Part shown: positions 24,463 to 32,182 of the stretch, one piece after another
Layout: the number at the start of each line of letters is the position of its first letter
Position numbering within the stretch: the first letter of the stretch is position 1
Assembly: GCA_900754255.1 (NCBI GenBank)
Contig: CAAECI010000120.1
Coordinates: 1 to 32,182 of the forward strand
Length of the DNA stretch: 32,182 nt
Source of the DNA: an uncultured Succinivibrio sp.
GTDB taxonomy: Bacteria > Pseudomonadota > Gammaproteobacteria > Enterobacterales > Succinivibrionaceae
Direction: 5' to 3'
Notes under the pieces: model-generated
What the model was told of the DNA's origin: nothing
Database searches by the model: none
The model's input: the letters and a program-made list of their open reading frames with translations, nothing else
Translations under genes and position numbers: made by a program

Positions 24463-26451
24463 ATGGATGAGGAGATTCTGCAGGATTTCATTGTCGAGGC
24501 CGGTGAAATCATCGAAAAGCTTGACGAGCAGCTGGTGCAGATTGAAAAGACCCCCGATGACAAGGAGCTTTTGAATGCTATCTTCAGAGGCTTCCATACC
24601 GTTAAGGGCGGTGCCGGATTCCTGCAACTAAATTCGTTGGTCGAGGTTTGTCACGCCGCCGAGAATCTGTTCGACGAGCTGAGAAACGGACGTATTTCCA
24701 TGAGCTCCGATCTTATGGATGCCGTGCTGGCGGCATACGATGAGATCACTGCCATGTTTGAAAACGTGAAGAACGGCGAGACTTTACCTGAGCCTCCTGC
24801 CGATCTTATCGAGCGTCTGCATGCCTTGGCCTCCGGTCAGCAGGTCGCGGCCGCAGCTCCTAAGGCGGAACCAAAGCCAGAGCCGGCACCGGCGCCTGAG
24901 CCTGCTCCTGTTGCTGATCCCACACCAAAGAGCGAGGAGAAGAAGGACGGCGCCTCCGATGACTCCATCGACGATATTACCGAGGATGAGTTTGAGGCTT
25001 TGCTTGATCAGCTTCACGGAAAAGGCAATGCCCCGGGAAGCGATCATGACAAGCAGCTTGAAGAGGATGCTACCGATCAGGATTTTGATGAGCTCCTAAA
25101 GAAGGCCGATGAGAGTCTTAACGACGTGAAGTCGCGTAAGGATGAGCCTGCTAAGGAAGAGACTCCCGTAAAAGCACCTGCCAGCGCCCCTGCAGCGCCT
25201 GCTCCCGTGCCTCAGGCTCCGGCCAAGAAGGGCACCGATATCAAGGCCACCAAGCTCGTTGAGGCCGAGACCACCGTGCGCGTCGATACCAAGGTTTTGG
25301 ACGATATCATGAACATGGTGGGCGAGCTCGTGCTGGTACGCAACCGTCTCGTTAATATGGCTCAGCATCGTAGCGACGATCACGATCTCTCCAAGACCAT
25401 TTCCAATTTGGACGTCATCACCGGTGATCTGCAAAGTGCCGTGATGAAGACGCGCATGCAGCCTGTGAAGAAGGTCTTCGGACGCTTCCCCCGCGTCGTA
25501 CGCGATCTGGCGCACAAGCTCGGCAAAAAGATCGAGCTGCGCATGGAGGGTGAAGATACCGAGCTCGATAAGAACCTGGTTGACGCCTTGGCCGATCCTA
25601 TGGTGCATATGGTCCGCAACTGTTGCGATCACGGTATAGAAACTCCGAAGGAGCGTCTGCTTGCCGGCAAGAGCGAGACCGGCACCGTCTTGCTGGCCGC
25701 CGCTCAGCAGGGTGATCACATTCTGTTGCGCATCAACGACGACGGTCAGGGTATGGATCCTAAGGTTTTACGTCAGGTGGCCGTGCGCAAGGGCATTATG
25801 GATAAGGCTGCGGCCGATCGTCTCTCCGATGACGAGGCTTTGAATTTGGTATTTGCCCCCGGCTTCTCCACCAACACCGTGGTTACCGATATTTCGGGAC
25901 GCGGCGTGGGTATGGACGTTGTAAAGACCAATATCAACAAGCTCAACGGCTCGGTACGCGTGCTCTCCGAGGTTGGTAAGGGAACCACCATTGAGATTAA
26001 GGTTCCGCTTACTCTGGCCATTTTGCCTACGCTCATGATCTCCATCTCCAAGAGAACCTTTGCGTTGCCTTTGACCTCCGTATCCGAGATCTTCTATTTG
26101 CCGCTTGATACCATGCGCAATGTAGACGGACTCAATACTATAGTCATACGCGACAAGGCCATTCCTCTGTTCTTCCTGCGTCAATGGTTCGACGGCTCGA
26201 ACATAGACGACTATATGGAGCATAAGGCGCATATAGTTTTGGTACAGGTTTCGGCCGCTCAGCTGGTAGGATTCGTGGTTGACGATCTCCTGGGGCAGGA
26301 GGAGGTGGTCATCAAGCCTCTGGATAATATACTGCATCGTACTCCCGGGCTTGCCGGTGCCACGGTTACATCCGACGGCGGCATAGCCTTGATACTTGAT
26401 ATTCCGGGACTTATCAGAGCCTATGCTCATAAGACCGCAGTGAGATATTAA
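24463..26451 (+). CDS. cheA: Chemotaxis histidine kinase CheA
   Basis: CheA autophosphorylates in receptor arrays and passes phosphate to CheY and CheB. The 662-residue protein has an N-terminal Hpt (P1) domain with His45 in FRGFHTVKGGAGFLQ. A Pro/Ala/Glu-rich region of about residues 125-270 follows, with two short acidic motifs, EDEFEALLDQLHGKG (about 174) and DQDFDELLKKADES (about 206). Then come the dimerisation domain (VLDDIMNMVGELVLVRNRL), the ATPase with MVRNCCDHGIETPKER, NDDGQGMD and DISGRGVGMDVVK, and a CheW-like P5 domain ending ILDIPGLIRAY. No clear folded P2 domain is visible; the two acidic motifs may dock response regulators instead. GGAG lies before ATG 24463. Confidence 0.96.
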   Translation: MDEEILQDFIVEAGEIIEKLDEQLVQIEKTPDDKELLNAIFRGFHTVKGGAGFLQLNSLVEVCHAAENLFDELRNGRISMSSDLMDAVLAAYDEITAMFENVKNGETLPEPPADLIERLHALASGQQVAAAAPKAEPKPEPAPAPEPAPVADPTPKSEEKKDGASDDSIDDITEDEFEALLDQLHGKGNAPGSDHDKQLEEDATDQDFDELLKKADESLNDVKSRKDEPAKEETPVKAPASAPAAPAPVPQAPAKKGTDIKATKLVEAETTVRVDTKVLDDIMNMVGELVLVRNRLVNMAQHRSDDHDLSKTISNLDVITGDLQSAVMKTRMQPVKKVFGRFPRVVRDLAHKLGKKIELRMEGEDTELDKNLVDALADPMVHMVRNCCDHGIETPKERLLAGKSETGTVLLAAAQQGDHILLRINDDGQGMDPKVLRQVAVRKGIMDKAAADRLSDDEALNLVFAPGFSTNTVVTDISGRGVGMDVVKTNINKLNGSVRVLSEVGKGTTIEIKVPLTLAILPTLMISISKRTFALPLTSVSEIFYLPLDTMRNVDGLNTIVIRDKAIPLFFLRQWFDGSNIDDYMEHKAHIVLVQVSAAQLVGFVVDDLLGQEEVVIKPLDNILHRTPGLAGATVTSDGGIALILDIPGLIRAYAHKTAVRY

Positions 26452-26470
26452 TATAATTTAAGGTAGTGAC

Positions 26471-27748
26471 ATGCCAATAAAGGTTTTGATTGTTGACGAT
26501 TCGGCTTTTTTCAGAAAGCGTCTTTCCGAAATCATAGCCGGTGATCCCACTCTGACGGTTGTAGGTGAGGCCAAGGACGGTCGTGAGGGCGTTGCGATGA
26601 CGGCTTCGTTGCATCCTGATGTCATAACCATGGACGTTGAAATGCCCGTTATGGACGGCATCACGGCTGTAAAGGAGATCATGGCACGCAATCCTACCCC
26701 CGTGCTCATGTTCTCCTCGCTGACCACCGAGGGAGCAAGCTCAACCATGAAGGCACTTGAGGCCGGAGCCATCGACTTCATGCCCAAGAACTTCTCGGAC
26801 ATCGCTCATCGTCGCGAGGAGGCTATCAATGAGCTTAGAAGCCTTATTAAGGCCGCCTCCAGAAGTCGTGTACGGGCAAGACGTCCTTTAACGTCGGCAT
26901 CTCCTGCGGCATCCGCGCCTGCGTCCTCATTTAGCACCGCCTCCCGCAGCACGATCGCAAGATCCACTGTGTCATCAGGTGCCGTCGGGACTGCCCGCAA
27001 TGTCATTGCCGCCGCCTCCACCGTGTCATCGGCTCCGGCTCCCTTTGCCTCAAGGCAGACCATAGGTGAGTACGATCGTATTACCAATCAGCTAGGAGGC
27101 GATCCGGGAGTTCCTGCCGCCGCCCGTAAGTTTACCTTCGGTGATCACAAGACCGAGACCACGGCTTATCGCAAATCGGGAGTGCGCCATTCGCTTGTGG
27201 CCATCGGCAGCTCCACCGGCGGACCTTTGGCCCTGCAGAACGTGATCCCCAAGCTACCGCGCCTTCCTGTGCCGGTGGTCATAGTGCAGCACATGCCCGC
27301 CACCTTTACCAAAACCTTTGCACAGCGTTTGGATGAAATCTCGACCCTGCACGTTAAGGAGGCCGAGAACGATGAGATTTTGCAGCCGGGCACCGTTTAT
27401 GTAGCCCCGGGCGGCATGCAGATGATTTTCGAGCGCTTTGGCACCGGCTGTAAGGCCAAGATCCTAAAGGACAACGGACGCGTATCCTACAATCCCTGCG
27501 TGGATGTTTCCTTTGCCTCGCTGGCTCAGATCTACGGCGGTCGCGTTCTGGCCATGATCCTGACCGGAATGGGCTCCGACGGTTGCGAGGGCTGTCGTAT
27601 TCTGAAGCAAAGGGGCTCGGTGATCTGGGCTCAGAATGAGGAATCCTGCGTGATTTACGGTATGCCCCAGGCCGTGGTCAATGCCGGCTTGGCCGATTTG
27701 GTGCTGCCGCTTGACGAGCTGGCCACCGATATTGCGAAGGAATTTTAA
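26471..27748 (+). CDS. cheB: Chemoreceptor methylesterase CheB
   Basis: CheB removes methyl groups from chemoreceptor glutamates for adaptation. The 425-residue protein has a receiver domain with Asp9-Asp10 and phosphoacceptor Asp55 in ITMDVEMPVMDG. The methylesterase domain shows the catalytic Ser in AIGSSTGGPLALQNV, His in VVIVQHMPATFT, and Asp in MILTGMGSDGCEG. The linker (about residues 130-235) is rich in Ala, Ser, Thr and Arg and makes the protein about 75 residues longer than E. coli CheB (349). AAGGTAG precedes ATG 26471. The methyltransferase cheR is not in the window. Confidence 0.96.
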   Translation: MPIKVLIVDDSAFFRKRLSEIIAGDPTLTVVGEAKDGREGVAMTASLHPDVITMDVEMPVMDGITAVKEIMARNPTPVLMFSSLTTEGASSTMKALEAGAIDFMPKNFSDIAHRREEAINELRSLIKAASRSRVRARRPLTSASPAASAPASSFSTASRSTIARSTVSSGAVGTARNVIAAASTVSSAPAPFASRQTIGEYDRITNQLGGDPGVPAAARKFTFGDHKTETTAYRKSGVRHSLVAIGSSTGGPLALQNVIPKLPRLPVPVVIVQHMPATFTKTFAQRLDEISTLHVKEAENDEILQPGTVYVAPGGMQMIFERFGTGCKAKILKDNGRVSYNPCVDVSFASLAQIYGGRVLAMILTGMGSDGCEGCRILKQRGSVIWAQNEESCVIYGMPQAVVNAGLADLVLPLDELATDIAKEF

Positions 27749-27775
27749 GTTACACTATAGCAGTCGGGAGCGCTC

Positions 27776-28525
27776 ATGAATTTACTGGGTATTTTGGTCG
27801 GTATCGGATGCGTGGTTGCGGGCATGATGATGGAAGGAACCTCGCCCGTGATCTTTATCAATGTCCCCGCATTCGTGGTGGTGTGCGGTACCTCCTTTGC
27901 CGCCTGCCTCGTGCAGTTTCCGTTAAATACCATCGGCAGCTCCTGGAAAAAGTTCATGTGGCTTATCTCGCCTCCTAAGAACAATGTCGAGGCTCAGGCC
28001 GAGTACCTGCTCTCCCTTGCCAATACGGCCCGTGCTCAGGGTATGCTGGCCCTAGAGGGCTCAATCAGCAGCGCTCCCGACGACTTTACTCGTGACGGCG
28101 TGCAGATGATCGTCGACGGCGTCGATAAGGACGTGATCAAGGAGCTTTTGGACAACGCCATCTCGCTTGAGGAGGACAAGAACATCGTGGCCTCCAAATA
28201 TTTCGAGGCTATGGGCGGTTATGCTCCTACCATGGGCATCATCGGTGCCGTGCTCGGACTGATTCACGCTATGTCATTGCTTGATCGTCCCGATCTGCTC
28301 GGTCCTTCGATCGCAACCGCCTTCGTGGCGACCATTTTCGGTTTGGTGTTTGCAAATCTGATCTGCATTCCGGCCTCCGGATGTATCAAGATGGGTATTG
28401 AAAGCATCACTGTGTATAAAACCATGACTATGGAAGGCTTGGTTTCCATAGCCTCGGGTGAAAACTCTCTCATGCTCAAGCGTCGTCTGGCTATTTACAC
28501 CGGTAAGACCGATCAGCAAGCGTAA
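27776..28525 (+). CDS. motC: Flagellar motor stator protein, MotA family (MotC-like)
   Basis: With its MotB-type partner it forms an ion-driven stator in the inner membrane. The 249 residues include four hydrophobic segments (for example NLLGILVGIGCVVAGMMM and PSIATAFVATIFGLVFANLI). The conserved loop YAPTMGIIGAVLGLIHAM lies before the third. The position after cheB and before a ParA-like gene matches Pseudomonas motC-motD, the second stator set. The coupling ion cannot be read with confidence. GGGAG lies before ATG 27776. The next gene follows after 11 bases. Confidence 0.92.
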   Translation: MNLLGILVGIGCVVAGMMMEGTSPVIFINVPAFVVVCGTSFAACLVQFPLNTIGSSWKKFMWLISPPKNNVEAQAEYLLSLANTARAQGMLALEGSISSAPDDFTRDGVQMIVDGVDKDVIKELLDNAISLEEDKNIVASKYFEAMGGYAPTMGIIGAVLGLIHAMSLLDRPDLLGPSIATAFVATIFGLVFANLICIPASGCIKMGIESITVYKTMTMEGLVSIASGENSLMLKRRLAIYTGKTDQQA

Positions 28526-28536
28526 GGTATAGTTTA

Positions 28537-29733
28537 ATGCCTAAAAAGAAAGCCCCGGAGCATGTCAACCTGGAACGCTGGATGGTGTCCTACGCGGATT
28601 TCATGACCTTGCTCTTTGCCGTGTTCGTGGTGCTGTACGCCTTTGCTATGGCCAAGCAGTCCGAAGCCCAATCCATGGCCCAATCCGTAGCTCAGGCCTT
28701 CAATGAAAAGCTCGTAAGTGCCACAGGCGGCGTACTTCTTATTCCGGGATCGCTTGAGGAAGTCATCACCGCCGAAGCCTCCAAGGCCAGAGAGTCGGCC
28801 GAGTCAGCACAGCCTGAGGCGCGCAGTGAGGAAAGCGGGGGCACCATTATGAATTTCACGAGTGCGGGCTCACCCGACTCTGATTCTCCCAATTCCACAG
28901 GCGGTAACAGCGGTGAGGACGAGGGCCAAAACGGTCAGAGCTCCTCGGACGTATCGTCGGCCTCTGGAGATCTCATCGTGTCCGATACCAAGACCCGCTC
29001 CAAGGGATCACCGCATACCATGCGTCCTGACGGAGGATCGGATTCAGGCTTGGGCGGATTTACTCCAGGCAGTGACGGTCAAAAGATCGCCGAGGGCGGA
29101 CGCACCGAGGTTAACGGGCAAGAGGACGGTGAGGGAATGTACGGTACTCCCTTTGATTCCATTCGTCGTTCGGTTACGCAAACTCTGGCCGATAACGGGT
29201 TGCAGGAGGCGGTGGAGATCGAGCAGGACGAGCATTGGCTCACACTCAACATAAACTCCGGATTGCTTTTTGCCAAGGATTCTGCCTCGATCTTGACAAG
29301 AGCCCGTCCTATCATTGCTCATGTGGCCTCGGCCTTATCGTCGATAAACAATTACATACGCGTGCGCGGCTATACTGATGACAGCTTTATGCCCGACGGG
29401 ATCTTTAAAAACAGCTGGCAGCTGGCCTCACAGCGTGCCGTCAATGTTTTGAACGAGCTCGTGGATGACGGGCTGGAGCCTGAGCGCATGGCAGTTGAAT
29501 CCTACGGACAGTATCATCCCTTCGTATCCAATGCCACCGACGCCGGCAGAGCCTTAAACCGTCGTGTGGTGATCGCCATTTCCCGTTATGCTATGGCCAA
29601 GAGACGGCAGTTGCAGATCGTAAGTGCCGACGGATCGGATACAGGCAGTGCTAATACCGAGCAGGCCGGTGACGGCAGTATGGGCATAGTGCGCAGTGAA
29701 GACGATGGTATTATTTTACAATTTAATCATTAA
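28537..29733 (+). CDS. motD: Flagellar motor stator protein, MotB family (MotD-like) with long linker
   Basis: This partner of the preceding MotA-type protein anchors the stator to peptidoglycan. The single membrane helix carries the ion-binding Asp21 in YADFMTLLFAVFVVLYAFAM. The C-terminal OmpA-like domain (about residues 250-350) has IRVRGYTDDS, SQRAVNVLNELV, VESYGQYHPF and ALNRRVVIAI. The 398 residues exceed typical MotB/MotD proteins (about 300). The excess is a Ser/Gly/Asp-rich, apparently disordered stretch at about residues 85-200, between the plug region and the OmpA domain. Its tail past residue 355 is also low in complexity. Whether the longer linker suits a thicker periplasm is unknown. 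Confidence 0.92.
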   Translation: MPKKKAPEHVNLERWMVSYADFMTLLFAVFVVLYAFAMAKQSEAQSMAQSVAQAFNEKLVSATGGVLLIPGSLEEVITAEASKARESAESAQPEARSEESGGTIMNFTSAGSPDSDSPNSTGGNSGEDEGQNGQSSSDVSSASGDLIVSDTKTRSKGSPHTMRPDGGSDSGLGGFTPGSDGQKIAEGGRTEVNGQEDGEGMYGTPFDSIRRSVTQTLADNGLQEAVEIEQDEHWLTLNINSGLLFAKDSASILTRARPIIAHVASALSSINNYIRVRGYTDDSFMPDGIFKNSWQLASQRAVNVLNELVDDGLEPERMAVESYGQYHPFVSNATDAGRALNRRVVIAISRYAMAKRRQLQIVSADGSDTGSANTEQAGDGSMGIVRSEDDGIILQFNH

Positions 29734-29745
29734 AGGAGCGTATCC

Positions 29746-30657
29746 ATGCTGGTATGGGCAGTAGCAAGCCAAAAGGGTGGCGTAGGCAAGACCACAACCG
29801 TAGCTTCGTTGGCCGGATGGTTACAACGTCAGGGTTTACGAGTCTTGGTAGTGGATACCGACCCTCATGCCTCGTTGACGGCTTATTTCGGATACTCCGA
29901 CGAGGAGCTTGAGTGCTCCCTCTATGATCTTTATAAAAAGCGTGAATTAAAGGAGCAGGATGTAAGGGACGCCGTGACCTCCACCCGCTTTGACAACCTT
30001 GATTTAATTGCCTCCACCATGGCCTTGGCCACCGTCGATCGTCAGCTTTCGGGTAGAGCGGGCGTAGGTAGGATCCTAAGCCGTATTTTAGCCTGCGTGG
30101 AAAATGATTACGATGTGGCCATCATCGACTGTCCGCCCGTATTAGGTGCGCTCATGGTCAATGCCTTGGCGGCCGCCTCCTTGGTATTGGTACCGACGCA
30201 GACGGAATTTTTAGCCCTAAAGGGTGTCGAGGGCATGGTCAAAACCTTTGAGATCATGCAAAAGGCCTTAGGCGGTAAAGAAATACGTTACATGATCGTG
30301 CCTACCATGTACGATTGGAGCATAGCCGGATCCGATGAATCGCTTGAGCAGCTTAGAAATCTTTATCCCGAGCATTTATGGTCGGAGACCGTACCGCTAG
30401 ATAACGGATTTCGAGAATCAAGCTATCGTCACGTTCCTCTGCCTTTAATGCACAGAAAAACCCGCGGAGCCACTGCCTATTACGAGCTGATGCGAAAAGC
30501 TGCGGCCATTGAAGCTGAATATAACGCCGACAGGCTCCCCGAGGCCTTTAAGGCCATGCTCAAGAGCAATATAGAGCAGAAGAATAATCAGCGTCAGCGT
30601 GAGGAATTACTCTCTGACGATGTCAATTCCATGCTTTCATCCGAGGACTTTGCATGA
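29746..30657 (+). CDS. parC: ParA-family ATPase of the chemotaxis cluster (ParC-like)
   Basis: This is a ParA/Soj-type ATPase of 303 residues with the deviant Walker A motif QKGGVGKTTTVASLAGW at residues 9-25, the A' motif VVDTDPHASLTAYF, and Walker B VAIIDCPPVLGALMVNA. Its place after motAB-type genes matches ParC of Vibrio and the soj-like gene of Pseudomonas, which localise chemotaxis arrays to the pole. A chromosome-partition role is less likely because no parB is near. The C-terminal 30 residues (NIEQKNNQRQREELLSDDVN) are charged and may be a species-specific tail. AAAGGAG precedes ATG 29746. Its stop overlaps the next start (ATGA), indicating coupled translation. Confidence 0.88.
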   Translation: MLVWAVASQKGGVGKTTTVASLAGWLQRQGLRVLVVDTDPHASLTAYFGYSDEELECSLYDLYKKRELKEQDVRDAVTSTRFDNLDLIASTMALATVDRQLSGRAGVGRILSRILACVENDYDVAIIDCPPVLGALMVNALAAASLVLVPTQTEFLALKGVEGMVKTFEIMQKALGGKEIRYMIVPTMYDWSIAGSDESLEQLRNLYPEHLWSETVPLDNGFRESSYRHVPLPLMHRKTRGATAYYELMRKAAAIEAEYNADRLPEAFKAMLKSNIEQKNNQRQREELLSDDVNSMLSSEDFA

Positions 30658-32182
30658 CGCATTATCAAGACGAAAAAGACGATCTGCTCGATTATTTCGC
30701 CTGCATGCTGCAATCACCCGAGGAGGAAGGGGATGATCCTGCGGCACAAGAAAAAGCAACGGTGCTTAAGACATCCTTAGAGGCTGATGAACACAGCTCG
30801 GTGCAGGCAGACACCTTGGCGCAGACTGATCATAGAAAAGAGGTAGATGCGGCATCGACAGAGTCCTCCGAGAGGAAAATTTCATTATCGGCTAAGACTG
30901 ATGCCGGGGAAATGTCTGCAGATGTTTGCAAGTCCCGTCCCTTGGTTGCGGAAATATCTGAGGATGATCTTGGGAATGAAAGCACAGAGGTTCCCGAGGA
31001 AATAATTAAAGCCGCCCCTGAGGCCGTAGTCTCGGCAGAGACCGAGGACAAGGATACATGCGTTCTTGATGAAACAGACGAGTTTGTAGCCGAGGATCAA
31101 GGGGCAGAACCATTGGTTGCGGAAGTATCTGAGGATGATCTTGGAAATGAAAGTGCAGATGTGCCCGAGGAAATAATTGAATCCGATCCAAAGAGCACTG
31201 ACTCTGAGGGCTTCGCGGATGGAGCCGCCGCTCAGCTTTCTGAGTCATCCCCAGATCCTGAGAGCATTGTATCCTTAGAAGATCCCGCTGTAGAAAGCAT
31301 TAAGTCCTTGGAGTCAGAGCCAGAGGCTTACGATTTAAAAGCCGCGGAAGCTGCAGACATTGTTGATGAGAACAACGCAGAAGCAAAAGTTGTCATTGCC
31401 CAAAACGGCAATGAAGAACTGCCTTTTGCTCAATCCGTTGCGTTCGACTCCTCCGCCGAAAGCCTTGAGCCACTTACTGCCGGCTCTGACGAGGAGTTAG
31501 GTTCGGAGGCGGAAGTTGCGAGTGTTATACCCGTGATCGCCCCGATCCTTGAGGCGCACGATGATGAGAATGTATTGAATAATGCTTCGGAGTCTAAGGC
31601 TTATGATCTAAAAGCGGATGCAACCATACAGTCTGTGTCGGTTGAAAAAAATGACGGGACACAGGCATTGGATGCTACTACGCAGAGTATCAGCGAAGAG
31701 GCTCCTGAGATAAAGACTGAAGAAAAGCCCCAGGATCCTCACGGGCATGACACAGACTCAGATCAGGAACCGGAGCCTGCGGTTAAGCTGCAGGAGGAAA
31801 GCATTTCTGAGCAAAAGAGTACCTTTGTGCGTACGGCCCCCTCTCTTGAGGCCTTGCTTGAACAGGTGGAATGCCATGTAGAGCAGGGGGAAGTGCAAAA
31901 GCTTGATCAGAGGGCCGAAGAGGAAGTATCTCTGAAGGTTGAGGAAAAGCTTGAGCAAAAGACCGAAGAAGAGGTAGCTCAGAAGGTTGAGGAAAAGCTC
32001 GAGCAAAAGACCGAAGAAGAGGTAGCTCAGAAGGTTGAGGAAAAGCTTGAGCAGAAGACCGAGGAAGAGGTAGCTCAGAAGGTTGAGGAAAAGCTCGAGC
32101 AAAAGACCGAGGAAGAGGTAGCTCAGAAGGTTGAGGAAAAGCTCGAGCAAAAGACCGAGGAAGAGGTAGCTCAGAAGGTTGA
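30654..32182 (+). CDS. ParP-like, repeat-rich acidic protein, 3' partial
   Basis: The frame is open from ATG 30654 to the window edge (509 codons, no stop). It overlaps the ParA-like gene by 4 bases. Residues 9-20 (DDLLDYFACMLQ) resemble the short N-terminal motif of ParP/CheW-type scaffold proteins in this position in Vibrio. Almost all the rest is Glu/Asp/Ala/Ser-rich and apparently disordered. It has a 23-residue duplication (about residues 96-118 and 153-175) and, from residue 414 on, one diverged and five near-perfect 16-residue repeats of EEKLEQKTEEEVAQKV, heptad-poor but helical in character. No CheW-like (AIF) domain is reached before the edge. The ParP call rests on position and one short motif; an unrelated acidic spacer protein is possible. 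Confidence 0.6.
   Translation, partial: MTHYQDEKDDLLDYFACMLQSPEEEGDDPAAQEKATVLKTSLEADEHSSVQADTLAQTDHRKEVDAASTESSERKISLSAKTDAGEMSADVCKSRPLVAEISEDDLGNESTEVPEEIIKAAPEAVVSAETEDKDTCVLDETDEFVAEDQGAEPLVAEVSEDDLGNESADVPEEIIESDPKSTDSEGFADGAAAQLSESSPDPESIVSLEDPAVESIKSLESEPEAYDLKAAEAADIVDENNAEAKVVIAQNGNEELPFAQSVAFDSSAESLEPLTAGSDEELGSEAEVASVIPVIAPILEAHDDENVLNNASESKAYDLKADATIQSVSVEKNDGTQALDATTQSISEEAPEIKTEEKPQDPHGHDTDSDQEPEPAVKLQEESISEQKSTFVRTAPSLEALLEQVECHVEQGEVQKLDQRAEEEVSLKVEEKLEQKTEEEVAQKVEEKLEQKTEEEVAQKVEEKLEQKTEEEVAQKVEEKLEQKTEEEVAQKVEEKLEQKTEEEVAQKV
30939..31178 (+). repeat. Internal duplication in the ParP-like gene
   Basis: Two 69-base in-frame copies, 30939-31007 and 31110-31178, are 171 bases apart. 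They encode PLVAEISEDDLGNESTEV and PLVAEVSEDDLGNESADV, each followed by PEEII. A shorter echo (AYDLKA) recurs further on. Nucleotide identity is high, including synonymous positions, so the duplication is recent. Confidence 0.85.
31893..32182 (+). repeat. 48-bp tandem repeat array (16-residue units) running off the window
   Basis: Units start at 31941, 31989, 32037, 32085 and 32133, with a diverged unit at 31893-31940 (VQKLDQRAEEEVSLKV). Units differ only by CTT/CTC, CAA/CAG and GAA/GAG synonymous changes. The next unit begins at the last two bases, so the true copy number is unknown. Confidence 0.95.

Noticed and set aside
31758..32150. Minus-strand frame with a repeated Leu/Phe-rich pattern resembling a membrane protein
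   Set aside because: It is the mirror of the plus-strand 48-bp repeat: Glu/Lys codons read backwards give Leu/Phe. The plus frame is continuous for 509 codons and overlaps the ParA-like stop.
31893..32182. CRISPR array
   Set aside because: The 48-bp units are directly adjacent with no spacers and encode in-frame peptide repeats.

Overview
The window looks like a chromosomal segment of a gammaproteobacterium, most likely an anaerobic, polarly flagellated Succinivibrionaceae-type organism (this family assignment is inference). The right half follows the flhA-flhF-flhG(fleN)-fliA-cheY-cheZ-cheA-cheB-motAB-parA-like order known from Vibrio and Pseudomonas. The left half carries metabolic genes typical of Gammaproteobacteria (galETK, a ydiJ-type dehydrogenase, AHAS). 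No RNA gene, insertion sequence, CRISPR array or gene-free stretch above 300 bases was found.

Layout. 1-1985: a reverse-transsulfuration pair (cystathionine gamma-lyase-like gene cut by the left edge, then a MccA-type synthase), closed by a terminator. 2071-5607: a gal operon with a promoter, a perfect GalR/LacI-family palindrome over the likely transcription start, galE, galT, galK and a terminator. 5684-8094: a decayed strip. The 3' part of a TRAP permease gene (dctM) is fused to the 3' part of a divergent GntR/FCD regulator, and next to it lies a phosphoethanolamine-transferase gene frame-shifted exactly at a run of eight G. 8231-11828: a ydiJ-type FAD/Fe-S dehydrogenase overlapping a small isoprenylcysteine-methyltransferase-like membrane protein. 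11868-17475: two complete acetohydroxyacid synthase operons (large plus small subunit each) separated by a TPR/SUFU-like gene. 17486-32182: flagellar and chemotaxis genes, opened by a textbook sigma-54 promoter before flhA, with a sigma-28 promoter before cheY, and ending in a truncated ParP-like gene with 48-bp tandem repeats.

How it fits together. FlhF and FlhG set position and number of polar flagella, FlhA is the export gate, and FliA (sigma-28) probably reads the promoter found just downstream of its own gene, driving cheY onward. CheY/CheZ/CheA/CheB form the signalling core, the MotA/MotB pair is a stator, and the ParA-like ATPase with the acidic repeat protein probably places chemoreceptor arrays at the pole. 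The two AHAS isozymes differ at the residue that sets 2-ketobutyrate preference (Trp in one, Phe in the other), suggesting division of labour in branched-chain amino acid synthesis.

The best leads are the poly-G tract (possible phase variation of a cell-surface modification), the paired AHAS isozymes flanking a SUFU-like gene, the repeat-bearing ParP-like protein, and the collapsed TRAP/GntR locus.
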